Notes: generated by a model not told the origin, from the letters alone. A stretch of DNA of 64,000 nucleotides from Natronococcus sp. A-GB1 (GCF_029688845.1 NZ_JARUKW010000016.1:1-64000); one strand, 5' to 3'. Numbered from the stretch's first letter, positions 34,020 to 44,237 are shown. A program made the numbers and translations.

Positions 34020-35120
34020 TCAGTATCCGCGTTCGATCAGGTAGTCCGCGATGTCACAGAGCAGTTCGCGGGCCTCGTTGTCCGGGAGCACCTCGAGTCG
34101 GTCCTTCCCCTGCTCGACGAGTTCGCGGGCACGGTCGTTCGCGTAGGTGATCGAGCCGACGCGCTCGAGTTCGGCGACGGCGTCGTCGATCTCGCTTTCG
34201 GTGACGCGTTCGACGTCCTCGGTGTCGACCAGGTCCTCGATTTCGACTCCCTGATCGCGGGCGTGGACGGTAATCAGCGTCTGTTTCTCCTCGACGAGGT
34301 CGCTTCCTCGCTGTTTGCCGAGCTCCTCGCTTGGCACGGTCAGATCGAGCACGTCGTCGTGGATCTGGAAGGCACGCCCGATGTCGAGCCCGTAGCCGTA
34401 CAGCGCGTCGATCGTCTCCTGGTCCGCTCCCTGCAAGATTGCCGGGAGACACGCCGACGCGGCGTAGAGGACGGCGGTCTTCTGTTCGACCATCTCGAGA
34501 TACTCCTCGGGGGAGACGTCCTCGCGTTGCTCGAAGTCGACGTCGAGCGCCTGGCCCTCGCAGATCTTCGTGCAGGTCGTCGCCAGCACGTCGAGGGCGT
34601 CGACCGCTCTGTCCGACGCCGCACCGGTTTCGAGCATGATCTCGAACGCCTTGGAGTAGAGCGTGTCGCCCGCGAGAATCGCCGTCTCGAGGTCGTACTC
34701 GCGGTGGACAGACGGAACCCCACGGCGGAGGTCGTCGTCGTCCATGATGTCGTCGTGAATCAGCGTAAACGACTGGATGACCTCGACGCTGACAGCGGCG
34801 GCCATCGCGTCGATCGTCTCCGGTGTCTGCGGCTGGGCGTCCTCTCCGTCCGCGGCCGGTGGGTCCGACCGTCCGTCGAGGGTGGGAAACTCCCGGTAGT
34901 CCGTCGAGAGCGGCTCGACGTCGGCGAGTGCTTCCGCGGTTGTCAGCAACACCGTCGGTCGGAGCCGCTTGCCGCCTGCGTCCAGCAGGTACCGTGAGGC
35001 CTCGTAGAGCCGTTCTGGCCGCTGGATCGGAAGCGCTTCGGGGATCGCCTCGTTGACCAGTTTGCGGCGCTGGTTGACGGCCTCGAGCACCGCTTCCTCG
35101 CGTGCCTCGGGAATCGTCAT
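34020..35120 (-). CDS. idsA: Polyprenyl (geranylgeranyl/farnesylgeranyl) diphosphate synthase
   Basis: A 366-residue trans-prenyl synthase making C20 or C25 chains for archaeal ether lipids. The first aspartate-rich motif DDIMDDDDLRRG (about residues 126-137) and the second, in FQIHDDVLDLT (about 250), are both complete. LDAGGKRLRPTVLL is the conserved allylic-binding region. There is an acidic insertion at about 85-100 (DPPAADGEDAQPQTPE), typical of haloarchaeal copies. Last gene of the mevalonate operon, its start 1 base beyond the RNase J stop. Confidence 0.95.
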   Translation of the reverse strand: MTIPEAREEAVLEAVNQRRKLVNEAIPEALPIQRPERLYEASRYLLDAGGKRLRPTVLLTTAEALADVEPLSTDYREFPTLDGRSDPPAADGEDAQPQTPETIDAMAAAVSVEVIQSFTLIHDDIMDDDDLRRGVPSVHREYDLETAILAGDTLYSKAFEIMLETGAASDRAVDALDVLATTCTKICEGQALDVDFEQREDVSPEEYLEMVEQKTAVLYAASACLPAILQGADQETIDALYGYGLDIGRAFQIHDDVLDLTVPSEELGKQRGSDLVEEKQTLITVHARDQGVEIEDLVDTEDVERVTESEIDDAVAELERVGSITYANDRARELVEQGKDRLEVLPDNEARELLCDIADYLIERGY

Positions 35121-35121
35121 A

Positions 35122-36474
35122 TCAGTCGACAAGCTGGATGAGGTTGCCGTTGCGAGTCACGTGCAGGTCGCGGCCCATCCTGTACCCCTCGCTCTCGCAG
35201 AGGTCGACGTAGCTGGAGAACCCTTTCAGGTCCTGGTGAGCGGGGATGATGTGCTGGGGCTGGAGCGCGTCGAGCATCTCGTAGTGGCCCTCCTGGTTGA
35301 GGTGGCCCGAAACGTGGATGTCGTCGTAGACGCGGGCGCCCTGCATACCCAGCAGCTTCTCGGCCTGGTAGCGCTGACCCTCGTTGGTCGGCTCCGGAAT
35401 CACGCGAGCGGAGAAGACGACCTTGTCGCCGTCGTCCAGTTCGTATGGAGTCTCGCCGCGGGCCATCCGGGTGAGCATCGCGCGGGGCTCGCCCTGGTGG
35501 CCCGTTACGACCGGCAGGAAGTTCTCCTTGCCCTCGTTCATGATCCGCTTGAACGTGCGATCGACGGATTTGCGGTGGCCGAACATGCCGAGATCGTCCG
35601 GGAAGTCGACGAAGTCCAGTCGCTCGGCCGTGCCCGAGTACTTCTCCATCGAGCGGCCCAGCAGCACGGGCTGGCGGCCGATGTCCTTCGCGAACTCGAC
35701 GAGGCTCGTGACCCGTGAGATGTGACTCGAGAACGTCGTCGCCACGATCCCGCCGTCGTAGTCCTCCATGCTGTAGAGGACGTCACGGAGGTGTTCGCGG
35801 GCGACGTTCTCGCTGGGGGTCCGGCCCTTCTTGCTCGCGTTCGTACAGTCCTCGATGTAACACAGCACGCCGTTGCCCTCGCGACCGATCTCGCGGAACC
35901 GCTCCATGTCGATCGGGTCGCCGATGACCGGCGTGTGGTCCATCCGCTTGTCGAGCCCGTAGACCACGGCGCCCTCGGGGGTGTGGAGCACGGGGTTGAT
36001 CGCGTCGATGATCGAGTGGGTGACGTTGACGAACTCGAGGTCGACCTGGCCGGAGTCGCCGATCGACATCGTTTCGCCGGCGTCCATCTTCACGAGGTCG
36101 TTCTCGACGCCGAACTTCTGTTCGCCCTCGATCTGCTGTTTGACCAGTTCGATCGTAAACGGCGTCGCGACGATCGGTGCGTCGTACCGGTGGGCCAGCT
36201 TCGAGATGGCGCCGATGTGATCCAGGTGGCCGTGCGTCGGGACGATCGCCTGGACGTCGCCCTCGAGGTCGGACATGATTCGGTCGTCCGGAATCGCACC
36301 CATGTCGATCAGATCCAGACTGTGCATCCGCTCGGTCTCGACGTTGTCGTGGATAAGAACCTGCGAGAGGTTCAGCCCCATGTCGAAGATGACGACGTCG
36401 TCGCCGGCGCGAACGGCAGTCATCTGCCGTCCGACTTCCTCGTAACCGCCAATCGTTGCAATTTCGATTTCCAT
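35122..36474 (-). CDS. rnj: Ribonuclease J (archaeal aRNase J)
   Basis: A 450-residue beta-CASP metallo-beta-lactamase nuclease. Metal motif [10 protein letters not shown] near residue 80, His in [13 protein letters not shown] near 150, Asp in [10 protein letters not shown], beta-CASP motif A and B region [20 protein letters not shown], and final [14 protein letters not shown] with IPAHQDL. It acts as a 5'-3' exonuclease in mRNA and rRNA processing. Starts [15 protein letters not shown]. In haloarchaea it lies in the mevalonate kinase operon; here an inserted gene pair separates it from isopentenyl phosphate kinase. Confidence 0.95.
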   Translation of the reverse strand: MEIEIATIGGYEEVGRQMTAVRAGDDVVIFDMGLNLSQVLIHDNVETERMHSLDLIDMGAIPDDRIMSDLEGDVQAIVPTHGHLDHIGAISKLAHRYDAPIVATPFTIELVKQQIEGEQKFGVENDLVKMDAGETMSIGDSGQVDLEFVNVTHSIIDAINPVLHTPEGAVVYGLDKRMDHTPVIGDPIDMERFREIGREGNGVLCYIEDCTNASKKGRTPSENVAREHLRDVLYSMEDYDGGIVATTFSSHISRVTSLVEFAKDIGRQPVLLGRSMEKYSGTAERLDFVDFPDDLGMFGHRKSVDRTFKRIMNEGKENFLPVVTGHQGEPRAMLTRMARGETPYELDDGDKVVFSARVIPEPTNEGQRYQAEKLLGMQGARVYDDIHVSGHLNQEGHYEMLDALQPQHIIPAHQDLKGFSSYVDLCESEGYRMGRDLHVTRNGNLIQLVD

Positions 36475-36858
36475 AGTTGCTAGCACTGAAAGCCGCGTGT
36501 GGACTCTCACTGAAACGGTCCGCGGACTCCCGGTTGTGCGGCCCCGGCGTCTTGCAGCGCGTCGGCCATCCCGCTATGCGTTCGTGGCAGGGTATTCCGC
36601 CAGTCGGCCTCCCGGAAACGCCGTGAGGCCCGAACGCACTTGCCCGCGGGTACGTTGTTCCTCCCTACACGCTCGGATGTTAAAAACGCAGTGGGTTGGG
36701 TCCCGGCGAGCGCGCCGAGCCGTCGATCGAGTGTCGAACCGCCCGATCGTTTGCTTTTGACCGAAAGTGGTTGACGAGTGCGGGTCGAGGTGTCGACGGC
36801 TTCGCAATCGGTTCCGAAACACCAACGTTTCTTAGCGCTCGCGGAAAACCATCGTCCG
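36475..36858 (-). promoter_or_regulatory. Long leader of RNase J operon with two short tandem open frames; divergent promoter
   Basis: On the minus strand GTTTTTAACATC (about 36676-36687) looks like a TATA box, followed by GGGAGGAAC near the expected start of transcription. That leaves a leader of about 180 bases before the ATG at 36474. Two small frames follow in tandem: GTG 36639 to TAG 36574 (21 residues, ending PATNA) and ATG 36569 to TGA 36507 (20 residues, MADALQDAG...). They could be translated leader peptides or chance. The right side carries the divergent transporter promoter. Confidence 0.4.
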
Positions 36859-39081
36859 ATGACGAAGGATCTCGAGCGCGACCTGGGGCTGTCTGCCGTA
36901 ATCGCGATCAGCATGGGCGCGATGATCGGCAGCGGAATCTTCATCCTGCCCGGGATCGCGATGGCCGAAGCCGGCCCCGCCGTGATCCTCGCGTTCGTGG
37001 TCGCGGCGATCCTGGTCGTTCCCGCCGCACTCAGCATCGCCGAGCTGGGGACGGCGATGCCGGAAGCTGGCGGGGACTACGTCTTCATCGAGCGAGGGAT
37101 GGGGCCGGCGATGGGAACGATCGCCGGGCTCGGGACCTGGCTCATGCTGATGTTGAAGGGAGCGCTCGCGCTCGTCGGCGGCATGTTCTACCTCGAGGCC
37201 GTGATGGCGCTGCCGAGCGTCGAGGCGGTGGCAGTGACGTTCGCGGTCGTTCTCATCGCTATCAACCTGATCGGGGTCAAACAGACCGGCGGACTGCAAC
37301 TGATCATGGTCGTCGTCATGCTGGTGATCCTGTCGGTGTTCGTCGCCGGATCGATCATCCGGGTCGACGGCGCGAACTACGATCCGTTCTTCACCGAGGG
37401 GATGGGTGGCGTGTTCACCGCGACCGCGACCGTGCTCGTCTCCTACGCCGGCGTCACGAAGGTCGCGGCCGTCGCCGAGGAGATCGAGGACCCGGGCCGG
37501 AACCTTCCGCTTGGACTCCTCGTCTCGCTGGTCGCGACCTCGATCCTCTACGCCCTGTTGGTGTTCGTCCTCGTCGGCGTCATCGAGGGCGAAGCGCTGG
37601 CCGGGGAGGAGGCGCCGATGGCCGAGGCGGTCGACCTGCTGTTTGGCGAACTGTTCCTGTACGCGATCGTTCTGGCCGCACTGCTGGCCCTGGTCAGTAC
37701 CGCCAACGCAGGTATTCTGACGGCCTCGCGGTACCCGCTCGCGTTGAGTCGCGACAATCTCTTTCTGGACATCTTCGAGTATATCCACCCGCGATTCGCG
37801 ACTCCGGCGGTCGCGATCCTCTCTACCGGCGGGATCATGATTCTCGCGATCCTCACGCTCGACGTCGAACAGATCGCCAAATCCGCCGGCGCCTTCCAGA
37901 TCCTCGTCTACATCCTGGTCTGTGGTGCCCTCATCGCATTTCGCGAACGCGATCTGGAGTGGTACGACCCCGAGTTCTCCACGCCCGGCTACCCGTGGGT
38001 CCAGCTGTTCGGCATCGCTTCGGGCGTGTTCATCATCTCCCGGATGGAGCTGCTCCCGATCGTCGGCTCGGTCGGGATCGTCATCGGCGGGTTCGTCTGG
38101 TACAAGCTGTACGCCCAGGAACGTGTCGAGCGCGAGGGAATCGCGAAAGGCCTCGCGCGCCGCGAAGCGGGACGACAGTTCGTCCGCGACACGGAAGCCC
38201 AGCTCGAGCGATCCGACCAGTACGAAGTCCTCATCCCGATCCGGCGGGACGTCACCCGCGAGCAGGAGGACGCCCTGATCCAGATGGCCGCACCGATCGT
38301 TCGCCGCCGTGGCGGGCGGATCCGCGTCGTTCGGTTCGACGAGGTACCCGACCAGGTTCCCCTCGACACCGCGGCCGACGAGCTCACCTCCGAGGACGTC
38401 GAGTTCGAGACCCGGACCGACCACCTGGTGCGGTACCTCGAGGTGCCCGTCGAGGTCGGCGAGATCGTCAGCCACGACAGCCGCCACGCGGTCGTCAACT
38501 TCGCGGAACGGACCGGGGCGGACCTCGTGTTGGCTCGCCAGCGGCCGACGAGCCGGCTCGAGACCCTGTTCGGCCGGGACGCGGACTGGATCATGGAACA
38601 CGCCCCCTGTGACGTCGTCTTCGTCCAGCACGAACAGCGCGGTGAGATCGACGAGATCGCGGTCGTCACCGATCGCAGCCCGTTCAACGACCCGCTCAAA
38701 GTCGAGCTCGCGGACGCGATGGCCGACACGCTGGGGGCGTCGGTCAGGTTCCTCTTTGCGGTCTCCGAGGACGCACCGGAGGAGCTGCTCGAGACGGTCG
38801 AGGCGTACCACGACGATCTCGACGATCTCTGTACCGTCCCCGTCGACTCGACGATCGTTCGCACGGACGACGAGGTCGAGGGGCTCTCCGAAGCGATCGC
38901 ATCGGCCGATCTGGTGATGCTGAGTACTGTCACCCACCGTCGGCTGCCGGACCTGTTCGTCGAACGACGGTCGGATCGACTCGCCGCCGCGATCGAACAG
39001 CCCGTACTGCTGGTCCACTCGAAAAAGACGCGCCGAGGGTCGTTCCTGCGACCGATTCTAAATCGGGTGCTGTTCGACTGA
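36859..39081 (+). CDS. APC-family amino acid permease fused to universal stress (UspA) domains
   Basis: A 740-residue protein. Residues about 1-425 form an amino acid/polyamine/organocation permease with roughly 12 membrane segments, starting with the substrate-binding unwound helix GAMIGSGIFILPG. Residues about 450-600 and 605-740 are two soluble UspA-like repeats (YEVLIPIRRDVTREQEDALI, IAVVTDRSPFNDPLKVELAD). Such fusions are common in haloarchaea; the Usp part probably gates transport by nucleotide or stress signals. Starts MTKDLERDLG. It interrupts the usual mevalonate operon order. Confidence 0.92.
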   Translation: MTKDLERDLGLSAVIAISMGAMIGSGIFILPGIAMAEAGPAVILAFVVAAILVVPAALSIAELGTAMPEAGGDYVFIERGMGPAMGTIAGLGTWLMLMLKGALALVGGMFYLEAVMALPSVEAVAVTFAVVLIAINLIGVKQTGGLQLIMVVVMLVILSVFVAGSIIRVDGANYDPFFTEGMGGVFTATATVLVSYAGVTKVAAVAEEIEDPGRNLPLGLLVSLVATSILYALLVFVLVGVIEGEALAGEEAPMAEAVDLLFGELFLYAIVLAALLALVSTANAGILTASRYPLALSRDNLFLDIFEYIHPRFATPAVAILSTGGIMILAILTLDVEQIAKSAGAFQILVYILVCGALIAFRERDLEWYDPEFSTPGYPWVQLFGIASGVFIISRMELLPIVGSVGIVIGGFVWYKLYAQERVEREGIAKGLARREAGRQFVRDTEAQLERSDQYEVLIPIRRDVTREQEDALIQMAAPIVRRRGGRIRVVRFDEVPDQVPLDTAADELTSEDVEFETRTDHLVRYLEVPVEVGEIVSHDSRHAVVNFAERTGADLVLARQRPTSRLETLFGRDADWIMEHAPCDVVFVQHEQRGEIDEIAVVTDRSPFNDPLKVELADAMADTLGASVRFLFAVSEDAPEELLETVEAYHDDLDDLCTVPVDSTIVRTDDEVEGLSEAIASADLVMLSTVTHRRLPDLFVERRSDRLAAAIEQPVLLVHSKKTRRGSFLRPILNRVLFD

Positions 39082-39115
39082 TGGCCCCAGTTTCGCCTGC
39101 CGCCGGAGCTCCGTG

Positions 39116-39952
39116 TTAGGCTTCGATCTCTACATCCTCGATCCGTTCGGGATCGAGCGGGTGGGCCTCGCTCCTGTAGGTCGCGTAGACCGCGTCGGCC
39201 CACTCGCGGGCTTCGGGTAGGTCCGTATCGACGAGTACCGTCACGCCGCCGCTGTCGGGGTCGTAGCCGCTGACGGCGACCCGGTCGTCGAGCCTGCTGA
39301 TCCCGTAGGGCGGTAGCTCGTCGTGAACCAGCGCGGTCAGGTTCCCGCTCTCGAGGAGCCTGGCACACCGTTCGGGATACGTCGACAGCATGTACGCGGC
39401 GACGTCGGGCGAGTCGATCAGCTCCGCGTCCATCCCATCGAGGACGCGCTGTCCGAACTCGTCAGTACAGGGATCGTAGAGCCCGACGTCGAACCCGACG
39501 AACCGGAACCGGTCGGTCTCGCGAAGCAGCGAGCGGAACCTGTTCACCGGCCGATACGGCGTGTCGTGTTCGGCGGCGGTCACGGTCGTCCGTCCCGGTT
39601 GCTCGAGGGCGAGCTCGAGGATCGCGTCCGGCAGCTCGGTCCAGACGCCCCGCAGCGTTCGCTCGGTTTCGATCAGGGCGAGCAGCGTCTCCATCCCGTT
39701 GGCGACGGCCGTCCCAAGTGCGGTTGCCCGGTACCGATGTCCGTCGCGACGAACCCAGCCGCGGTCCTCGAAGCTCCGGAGTGTTCGTCGGATCGTCGAC
39801 GGCGACGCCCCGGTTAGCCCGCGGAGTTCGCCGCGAGTCCGCGGACGGGCCGCCATCGCGGCCAGCGCCGGAACGCGGTGTTCCGACCGAGCGAGGTAGG
39901 CGACGTCGTCGATCGCCTCTCGCGGCGCCGCTGGTGTGCTACCAATAGACAT
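39116..39952 (-). CDS. Winged-helix regulator with FilR1-like C-terminal domain
   Basis: A 278-residue regulator. The N-terminal winged helix spans about 15-90 (SEHRVPALAAMAARPRTRGE, TGASPSTIRRTLRSFEDRGW). The rest matches the archaeal FilR1 middle-domain pattern, with DRFRFVGFDVGLYDPCTDEF and a late strand-rich end. Haloarchaeal members are often next to transporters. It converges on the APC-Usp gene with 34 bases between, suggesting it regulates that gene, and is part of the block inserted into the mevalonate operon. Confidence 0.85.
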   Translation of the reverse strand: MSIGSTPAAPREAIDDVAYLARSEHRVPALAAMAARPRTRGELRGLTGASPSTIRRTLRSFEDRGWVRRDGHRYRATALGTAVANGMETLLALIETERTLRGVWTELPDAILELALEQPGRTTVTAAEHDTPYRPVNRFRSLLRETDRFRFVGFDVGLYDPCTDEFGQRVLDGMDAELIDSPDVAAYMLSTYPERCARLLESGNLTALVHDELPPYGISRLDDRVAVSGYDPDSGGVTVLVDTDLPEAREWADAVYATYRSEAHPLDPERIEDVEIEA

Positions 39953-40033
39953 AGTGAGCGTACAGCCCCGCTCTCGATAATCGTTTCCTCACTGCGGAGC
40001 GACCGTTCGACGCCGACGAACGTCACCGACGCG

Positions 40034-40786
40034 CTATTCGATCGTCGTCCCCGACGCCTCGCCCTCGAGGAACCCCTCGAGTTCCTCGAGCCCGAAAATC
40101 GACGCGTCGGCCTCGAGTGCGAGCAGCGCCCGCACCTTCGCGGCCATCCCGCCGGTGACGTCGGTCGCCTCGCTCTCGCCGAGGACGTCGGCGACGGTCC
40201 CGTAGGACGCGATGCGGTCGATGACCGCATCGTCGTCGTCGAGTACGCCCGGAACCGTCGAGCAGAGGCCGATCCGGTCGGCCTCGAGGGCGCGCGCGAG
40301 TTCGGCGACGAGCTCGTCGCCGCTGACAATCGTCGTTCCCTCGCCCGCGTGAGCGATCACGTCGCCGTGGAGAACGGGAACGAACCCCTCCTCGAGCAGC
40401 GTCCGGACCTGTCCCGTCGGCAGGTGGAGTTCGCCGTCGGCGTCGCGATGACCCACCGAAAAGGGGTGGATCGGGACCGCGGGGACGTTGCGCTCGAGCA
40501 GCCGCGACCGTACGAACGCGTTCAGCGTCGTCATCGCCCCGTGGATGTCCTGTACTGCGGCTGGATCGTGCGTTCCGGACGTCGTGCTGACGCCGTGTTC
40601 GCTCGCGTTGTGGTGACCGAAGCTCCCGCCGCCGTGGACGACGACGAGCCCCTCGGCGAGCGATTCCGAGGGGGACTCGAGGGCGTCGGCGACGGCATCT
40701 GCCGCCCGGTCGAGCGCCTCGCCGTCGAGGGTCTCGGCGCGGTCCTTGTCGGTGACGACGCTGCCGCCGAGCTTCAGGACGATCAT
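40034..40786 (-). CDS. ipk: Isopentenyl phosphate kinase
   Basis: A 250-residue amino-acid-kinase-fold enzyme converting isopentenyl phosphate to isopentenyl diphosphate in the archaeal mevalonate pathway. VLKLGGSVVTDKD opens the fold, VVHGGGSFGHHNASEHG carries the catalytic His, and DVTGGMAAKVRALL is the late nucleotide-site motif. Overlaps the mevalonate kinase stop by 4 bases (ATGA). Confidence 0.95.
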   Translation of the reverse strand: MIVLKLGGSVVTDKDRAETLDGEALDRAADAVADALESPSESLAEGLVVVHGGGSFGHHNASEHGVSTTSGTHDPAAVQDIHGAMTTLNAFVRSRLLERNVPAVPIHPFSVGHRDADGELHLPTGQVRTLLEEGFVPVLHGDVIAHAGEGTTIVSGDELVAELARALEADRIGLCSTVPGVLDDDDAVIDRIASYGTVADVLGESEATDVTGGMAAKVRALLALEADASIFGLEELEGFLEGEASGTTIE

Positions 40787-41769
40787 TCGAGTCGCTCCAC
40801 CCCCGTCTCGGCGAGTTCGGCACGGAAGGTCTCCTCGCAGCCGGGCGTGTACGAGAGGGCAGTCTCGGTCTCGTCGGTCGGATCGAGCGCGACGATACAG
40901 CCGCCGCCGCCGGCCCCCGTCAGCTTCGCGCCGCGGGCGCCGGCGTCTCTGGCCGCCCAGACCATCGAGTCCAGCGAGCGCGAGGACACCCCCAGCGCCG
41001 ACAGCAGCCCGTGGTTGAAGTTCATCAGTCGACCGAGTTCCTCGAGGTCGCCCGCCTCGAGGGCCTCCTCGCCGTTGCGAACGACGTCGCCGATCGCCGC
41101 GACGGTATCCTCGGCGAAGTGGTACTCCTCGCGGAGTTCTCTAACTCCCGCGACGAGCTGCCCCGTATCGCCCGCGCCGCCGTCGAACCCGATCACGAGC
41201 GGGAGGTCTGGCGCCTCGATCGAGCCGCAGTCGTCGCCCTCGACGCGGACCGCCCCGCCCGTCGCCGAGCAGAACGTGTCGGCGCGGGAGGCCTGGCCAT
41301 CCTGAACCTCGTACTCGGTCCGAAAGGCGCGGTCGGCGATCTCGGTTGGCTCGAGTTCGACTCCCAGTTCGCGGGTTGCAGCGTCGATAGCGGCGACGAC
41401 CACTGCCGCGGAGGAGCCCAGTCCCGCACCCAGCGGGATGTCGCTCTCGATGGTGACGTCGAAGCCGACCGCCTCCTCACCAGTGACGTCTCGTACCTGT
41501 TCGATCGCGCCGTCGACGTACCCCATCGCCGCCGTCACCAGCGACTCGGAGACGTCGACGTCGGGCTGTTCGTCCGCGCTCCCGCCGTACTCGACCGTGA
41601 AGCCGTCCAGACTGAGGTCCTCGGCGTGAACGCGCAGCTTCCCGTCGTCGCGTCGCCGGACGCCGACGCGCGCCCGCCGTTCGATCGCACACGGGACCGC
41701 GGGCTCGCCGTAGACGACCGCGTGCTCCCCGAAGAGATAGACCTTGCCGGGGGCGCTCGAGCGTGTCAT
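40783..41769 (-). CDS. mvk: Mevalonate kinase
   Basis: A 328-residue GHMP kinase. It has SSAPGKVYLFGEHAVVYGEP (substrate and start motif), the ATP loop PLGAGLGSSAAVVVAAIDA near residues 107-125, and KLTGAGGGGCIVAL near 285. It phosphorylates mevalonate, the first committed step to isoprenoid lipids. It starts the isoprenoid part of the supercluster, behind the S2 and small-membrane-protein genes. Confidence 0.96.
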   Translation of the reverse strand: MTRSSAPGKVYLFGEHAVVYGEPAVPCAIERRARVGVRRRDDGKLRVHAEDLSLDGFTVEYGGSADEQPDVDVSESLVTAAMGYVDGAIEQVRDVTGEEAVGFDVTIESDIPLGAGLGSSAAVVVAAIDAATRELGVELEPTEIADRAFRTEYEVQDGQASRADTFCSATGGAVRVEGDDCGSIEAPDLPLVIGFDGGAGDTGQLVAGVRELREEYHFAEDTVAAIGDVVRNGEEALEAGDLEELGRLMNFNHGLLSALGVSSRSLDSMVWAARDAGARGAKLTGAGGGGCIVALDPTDETETALSYTPGCEETFRAELAETGVERLE

Positions 41770-41860
41770 ACCCGGCCGTTCGAACGACGGCGGTTAATAG
41801 TTGACTGTGTCCGGGTGCGACGCTCGTCGTGTCGGATCGCTCCGCTCGCGCCGGTCGGCC

Positions 41861-41989
41861 CTACAGAACGGCGAACGAGATCAGCCGGTAGACGAGCCCG
41901 ACCGCAAAAAGCGCTATCAGGCCGATCGTCGACACCAACACCGGCAGCGGCATTTTCTTCTCTTCGAACTCGAAGACGTGCTCGAGCAT
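41861..41989 (-). CDS. Small single-span membrane protein (42 residues)
   Basis: MLEHVFEFEEKKMPLPVLVS begins the frame, followed by a hydrophobic segment (TIGLIALFAVGLVYRLI). One membrane helix with an acidic, then basic, N-terminus. It sits between S2 and mevalonate kinase on the same strand, in a region that is otherwise tightly packed, so it is probably real. No known function. Confidence 0.6.
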   Translation of the reverse strand: MLEHVFEFEEKKMPLPVLVSTIGLIALFAVGLVYRLISFAVL

Positions 41990-42065
41990 ACAGTTCGTTT
42001 CACAGGGAAGAACCCTAACGCTATCGCTCCGGGGCGACGATCGACGAGAAAAGCAAATCCGTCGG

Positions 42066-42848
42066 CTACACCATGCTCTCGAAGTCCTCGAGCGCGTAGG
42101 ACGGCTCGGCGCCGCGGCGGTCGAGAACCTCGTTGGCGAGCAGCCAGTAGACCACGGAGAGGGCCTTGCGACCCTTGTTGTTCGTTGGGACGACCAGGTC
42201 GACGTTGCTGACCTGGTTGTTCGAGTCACACATCGCGATGACCGGGATACCCACGGTGATCGCCTCCTTGACGGCCTGGGCGTCGCCGATCGGGTCGGTG
42301 ACGACCACGACGTCGGGTTCGATGTAGCCGTCGTACTTCGGGTTGGTCAGTGTGCCGGGGATGAAGCGGCCGGTGCGGGCGCGGGCGCCCACGGCCTCGG
42401 CGAACTTCTCGGCCGGGAACCGACCGTACTGGCGGCTCGAGGTGACCAGGATCTGCTCCGGGTCGTAGTTCGAGAGGAAGTCCGCGGCCGTTCGGATGCG
42501 GCCGTCGGTCTTCGAGACGTCGAGCACGTAGAGGCCGTCGGTCCGGACGCGGTGGATGAACCGCTCCATGTCCTTGGTCTTCTGCTGGGTCCCGATGTGG
42601 ACGCCGGCGCCGAGGTAGTCCTCGACGGGGATCAGCAGGTCGGCCTCCTCGTCGCTCATGACGTCGTCGTCGAGCGAGGGTCCTGCGTCTTCTTCGGCCT
42701 CGGCCTCCTCGGCCTCGGCGGGCTGTTCGTCAGCAGGCTCGACGTCCTCGTCGGGATCGGCGGCGGGGCCGGGCCCTTCGGCCGGCTCCTCGTCGATCTC
42801 CTCGTCGGCGGCGTCGAGCCCTTCCTGGGTTGCGTTTTCGTCTGTCAT
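42066..42848 (-). CDS. rps2: 30S ribosomal protein S2 (uS2) with acidic N-terminal extension
   Basis: A 260-residue protein. Residues 1-60 are an acidic extension ([17 protein letters not shown] and similar). From about 66 comes the S2 fold: [57 protein letters not shown], and [19 protein letters not shown]. Starts at ATG 42848, overlapping the enolase stop by 4 bases. Confidence 0.96.
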   Translation of the reverse strand: MTDENATQEGLDAADEEIDEEPAEGPGPAADPDEDVEPADEQPAEAEEAEAEEDAGPSLDDDVMSDEEADLLIPVEDYLGAGVHIGTQQKTKDMERFIHRVRTDGLYVLDVSKTDGRIRTAADFLSNYDPEQILVTSSRQYGRFPAEKFAEAVGARARTGRFIPGTLTNPKYDGYIEPDVVVVTDPIGDAQAVKEAITVGIPVIAMCDSNNQVSNVDLVVPTNNKGRKALSVVYWLLANEVLDRRGAEPSYALEDFESMV

Positions 42849-44056
42849 GTCGCGTCGTCTGCGATTCTGATGAGCTCGTTGAGCTTGGCGGTTCGCTCGC
42901 CGCCGACGGCGCCCGTCTTGATAAAGGGCGCGTCGGTTGCGACGGCGAGGTGTGCGATAGTCGCGTCCTCGGTCTCGCCCGAACGGTGGGAGACGACCGA
43001 GTCGTAGCCGTGCTCGGTCGCGAGTTCGATCGCGTCGAAGGCGTCGGTCAGCGTCCCGATCTGGTTCGGCTTGATCAGGATGCTGTTTGCCGCGTCGCGA
43101 TCGATTCCCTCCCGCAGTCGGTCGGTGTTCGTGACGAACAGGTCGTCGCCACAGACCAGCGTCTGCTCGCCGACCTCGTCGGTGAGGTCGGCGAAGGCGT
43201 CGTAGTCGTTCTCGTCGAGGGGATCCTCGACGTAGACCAGGTCGTACTCGCGGACCAGATCGGCGATGTACTCGATCTGCTCGTCGGTGTCGCGGCTGAC
43301 GCCCGCCGAGTCGTATTCGTAGGTTTCCGAGTCGGCGTCGTACATCTCCGCGGCCGCGACGTCGAGTCCGAAGCCAATCGTGAAGCCGACCTCGTCTTCG
43401 ACCCGTGAGACGGCCTCCTCGACGATCTCGAACGCTTCCTCGTCGTCGATCGACGGCGCCCACGCGCCCTCGTCGCCCTTTCCGGAGGGGTAGTCACGCT
43501 CCTCGAGGATGTCGGCGACCTCGCCGTGGACGGCGGCGTTGGCGAAGACGGCGTCCTCGACGCTCGGCGCGCCGACGGGTGCGGCGAGGAACTCCTGAAT
43601 GTCGGTCGCGTCGGCGGCGTGTTCGCCCCCGCCGACGACGTTGCCAAGCGGTGTCGGGAAGTTCTCGCCCCGGAAGGTGCCGCCGAGGTGCTGGAACAGC
43701 GGCGCGCCCAGCACGTCGGCGCCGGCCTTCGCGGCAGCCATCGAGATCGCGACCGCGCTGTTGGCGCCGATCTTCGAGAAGTCGTCGGTGCCGTCGGCGG
43801 CCCGCAGTGCGGCGTCGATCTCGCGCTGGTTGCCCGCGTAGGTCTCGCCGACGAGCCGCGGCACGGCGTGCTCGCGGGCTGCAGCGATCGCCTCGTCAGC
43901 CGGCAGTTCGATCGCCTCGAACTCGCCGGTACTCGCCCCGCTCGGCGCCGCGGCGCGGCCGAAGCCACCACTCTCGGTGACGACGTCGGCCTCGACCGTG
44001 GCGTTGCCACGCGAGTCGAGGATCCGGCGGAGCCGGACGTCGGTGACGAGCGTCAT
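42845..44056 (-). CDS. eno: Enolase
   Basis: A 403-residue glycolytic enzyme interconverting 2-phosphoglycerate and phosphoenolpyruvate. [19 protein letters not shown] opens it; the magnesium ligands lie in [26 protein letters not shown] and [10 protein letters not shown]; the catalytic Lys is in [20 protein letters not shown] follows. Overlaps both RpoK (4 bases) and S2 (4 bases). Its place among ribosomal and polymerase genes is the conserved archaeal order. Confidence 0.97.
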   Translation of the reverse strand: MTLVTDVRLRRILDSRGNATVEADVVTESGGFGRAAAPSGASTGEFEAIELPADEAIAAAREHAVPRLVGETYAGNQREIDAALRAADGTDDFSKIGANSAVAISMAAAKAGADVLGAPLFQHLGGTFRGENFPTPLGNVVGGGEHAADATDIQEFLAAPVGAPSVEDAVFANAAVHGEVADILEERDYPSGKGDEGAWAPSIDDEEAFEIVEEAVSRVEDEVGFTIGFGLDVAAAEMYDADSETYEYDSAGVSRDTDEQIEYIADLVREYDLVYVEDPLDENDYDAFADLTDEVGEQTLVCGDDLFVTNTDRLREGIDRDAANSILIKPNQIGTLTDAFDAIELATEHGYDSVVSHRSGETEDATIAHLAVATDAPFIKTGAVGGERTAKLNELIRIADDAT

Positions 44057-44235
44057 CGCTTCGACCCCCGGTTGACCGTAAAGGGGAGCACGTCGGCGTC
44101 GTACTCCTCGGCGGCGATCAGGATCGGTTCGCTCCGATCCGTCTCGATCAGCACCGGCGCACCGTAGGAGATCTGCAGCGCTCGCGCGCCCAGAATGCGT
44201 GCCTTCTCGTATCGGTTGTGGCGTTCCTGTTGCAT
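44053..44235 (-). CDS. rpoK: DNA-directed RNA polymerase subunit K (Rpo6)
   Basis: A 60-residue subunit: [20 protein letters not shown], then [10 protein letters not shown] and a late [10 protein letters not shown]. This is the archaeal counterpart of Rpb6/omega, which helps clamp assembly. The start ATG at 44235 matches the conserved T-R-(F/Y)-E-x-A-R-I-x-G-A-R-A-L motif location. Confidence 0.95.
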   Translation of the reverse strand: MQQERHNRYEKARILGARALQISYGAPVLIETDRSEPILIAAEEYDADVLPFTVNRGSKR

Positions 44236-44237
44236 TG

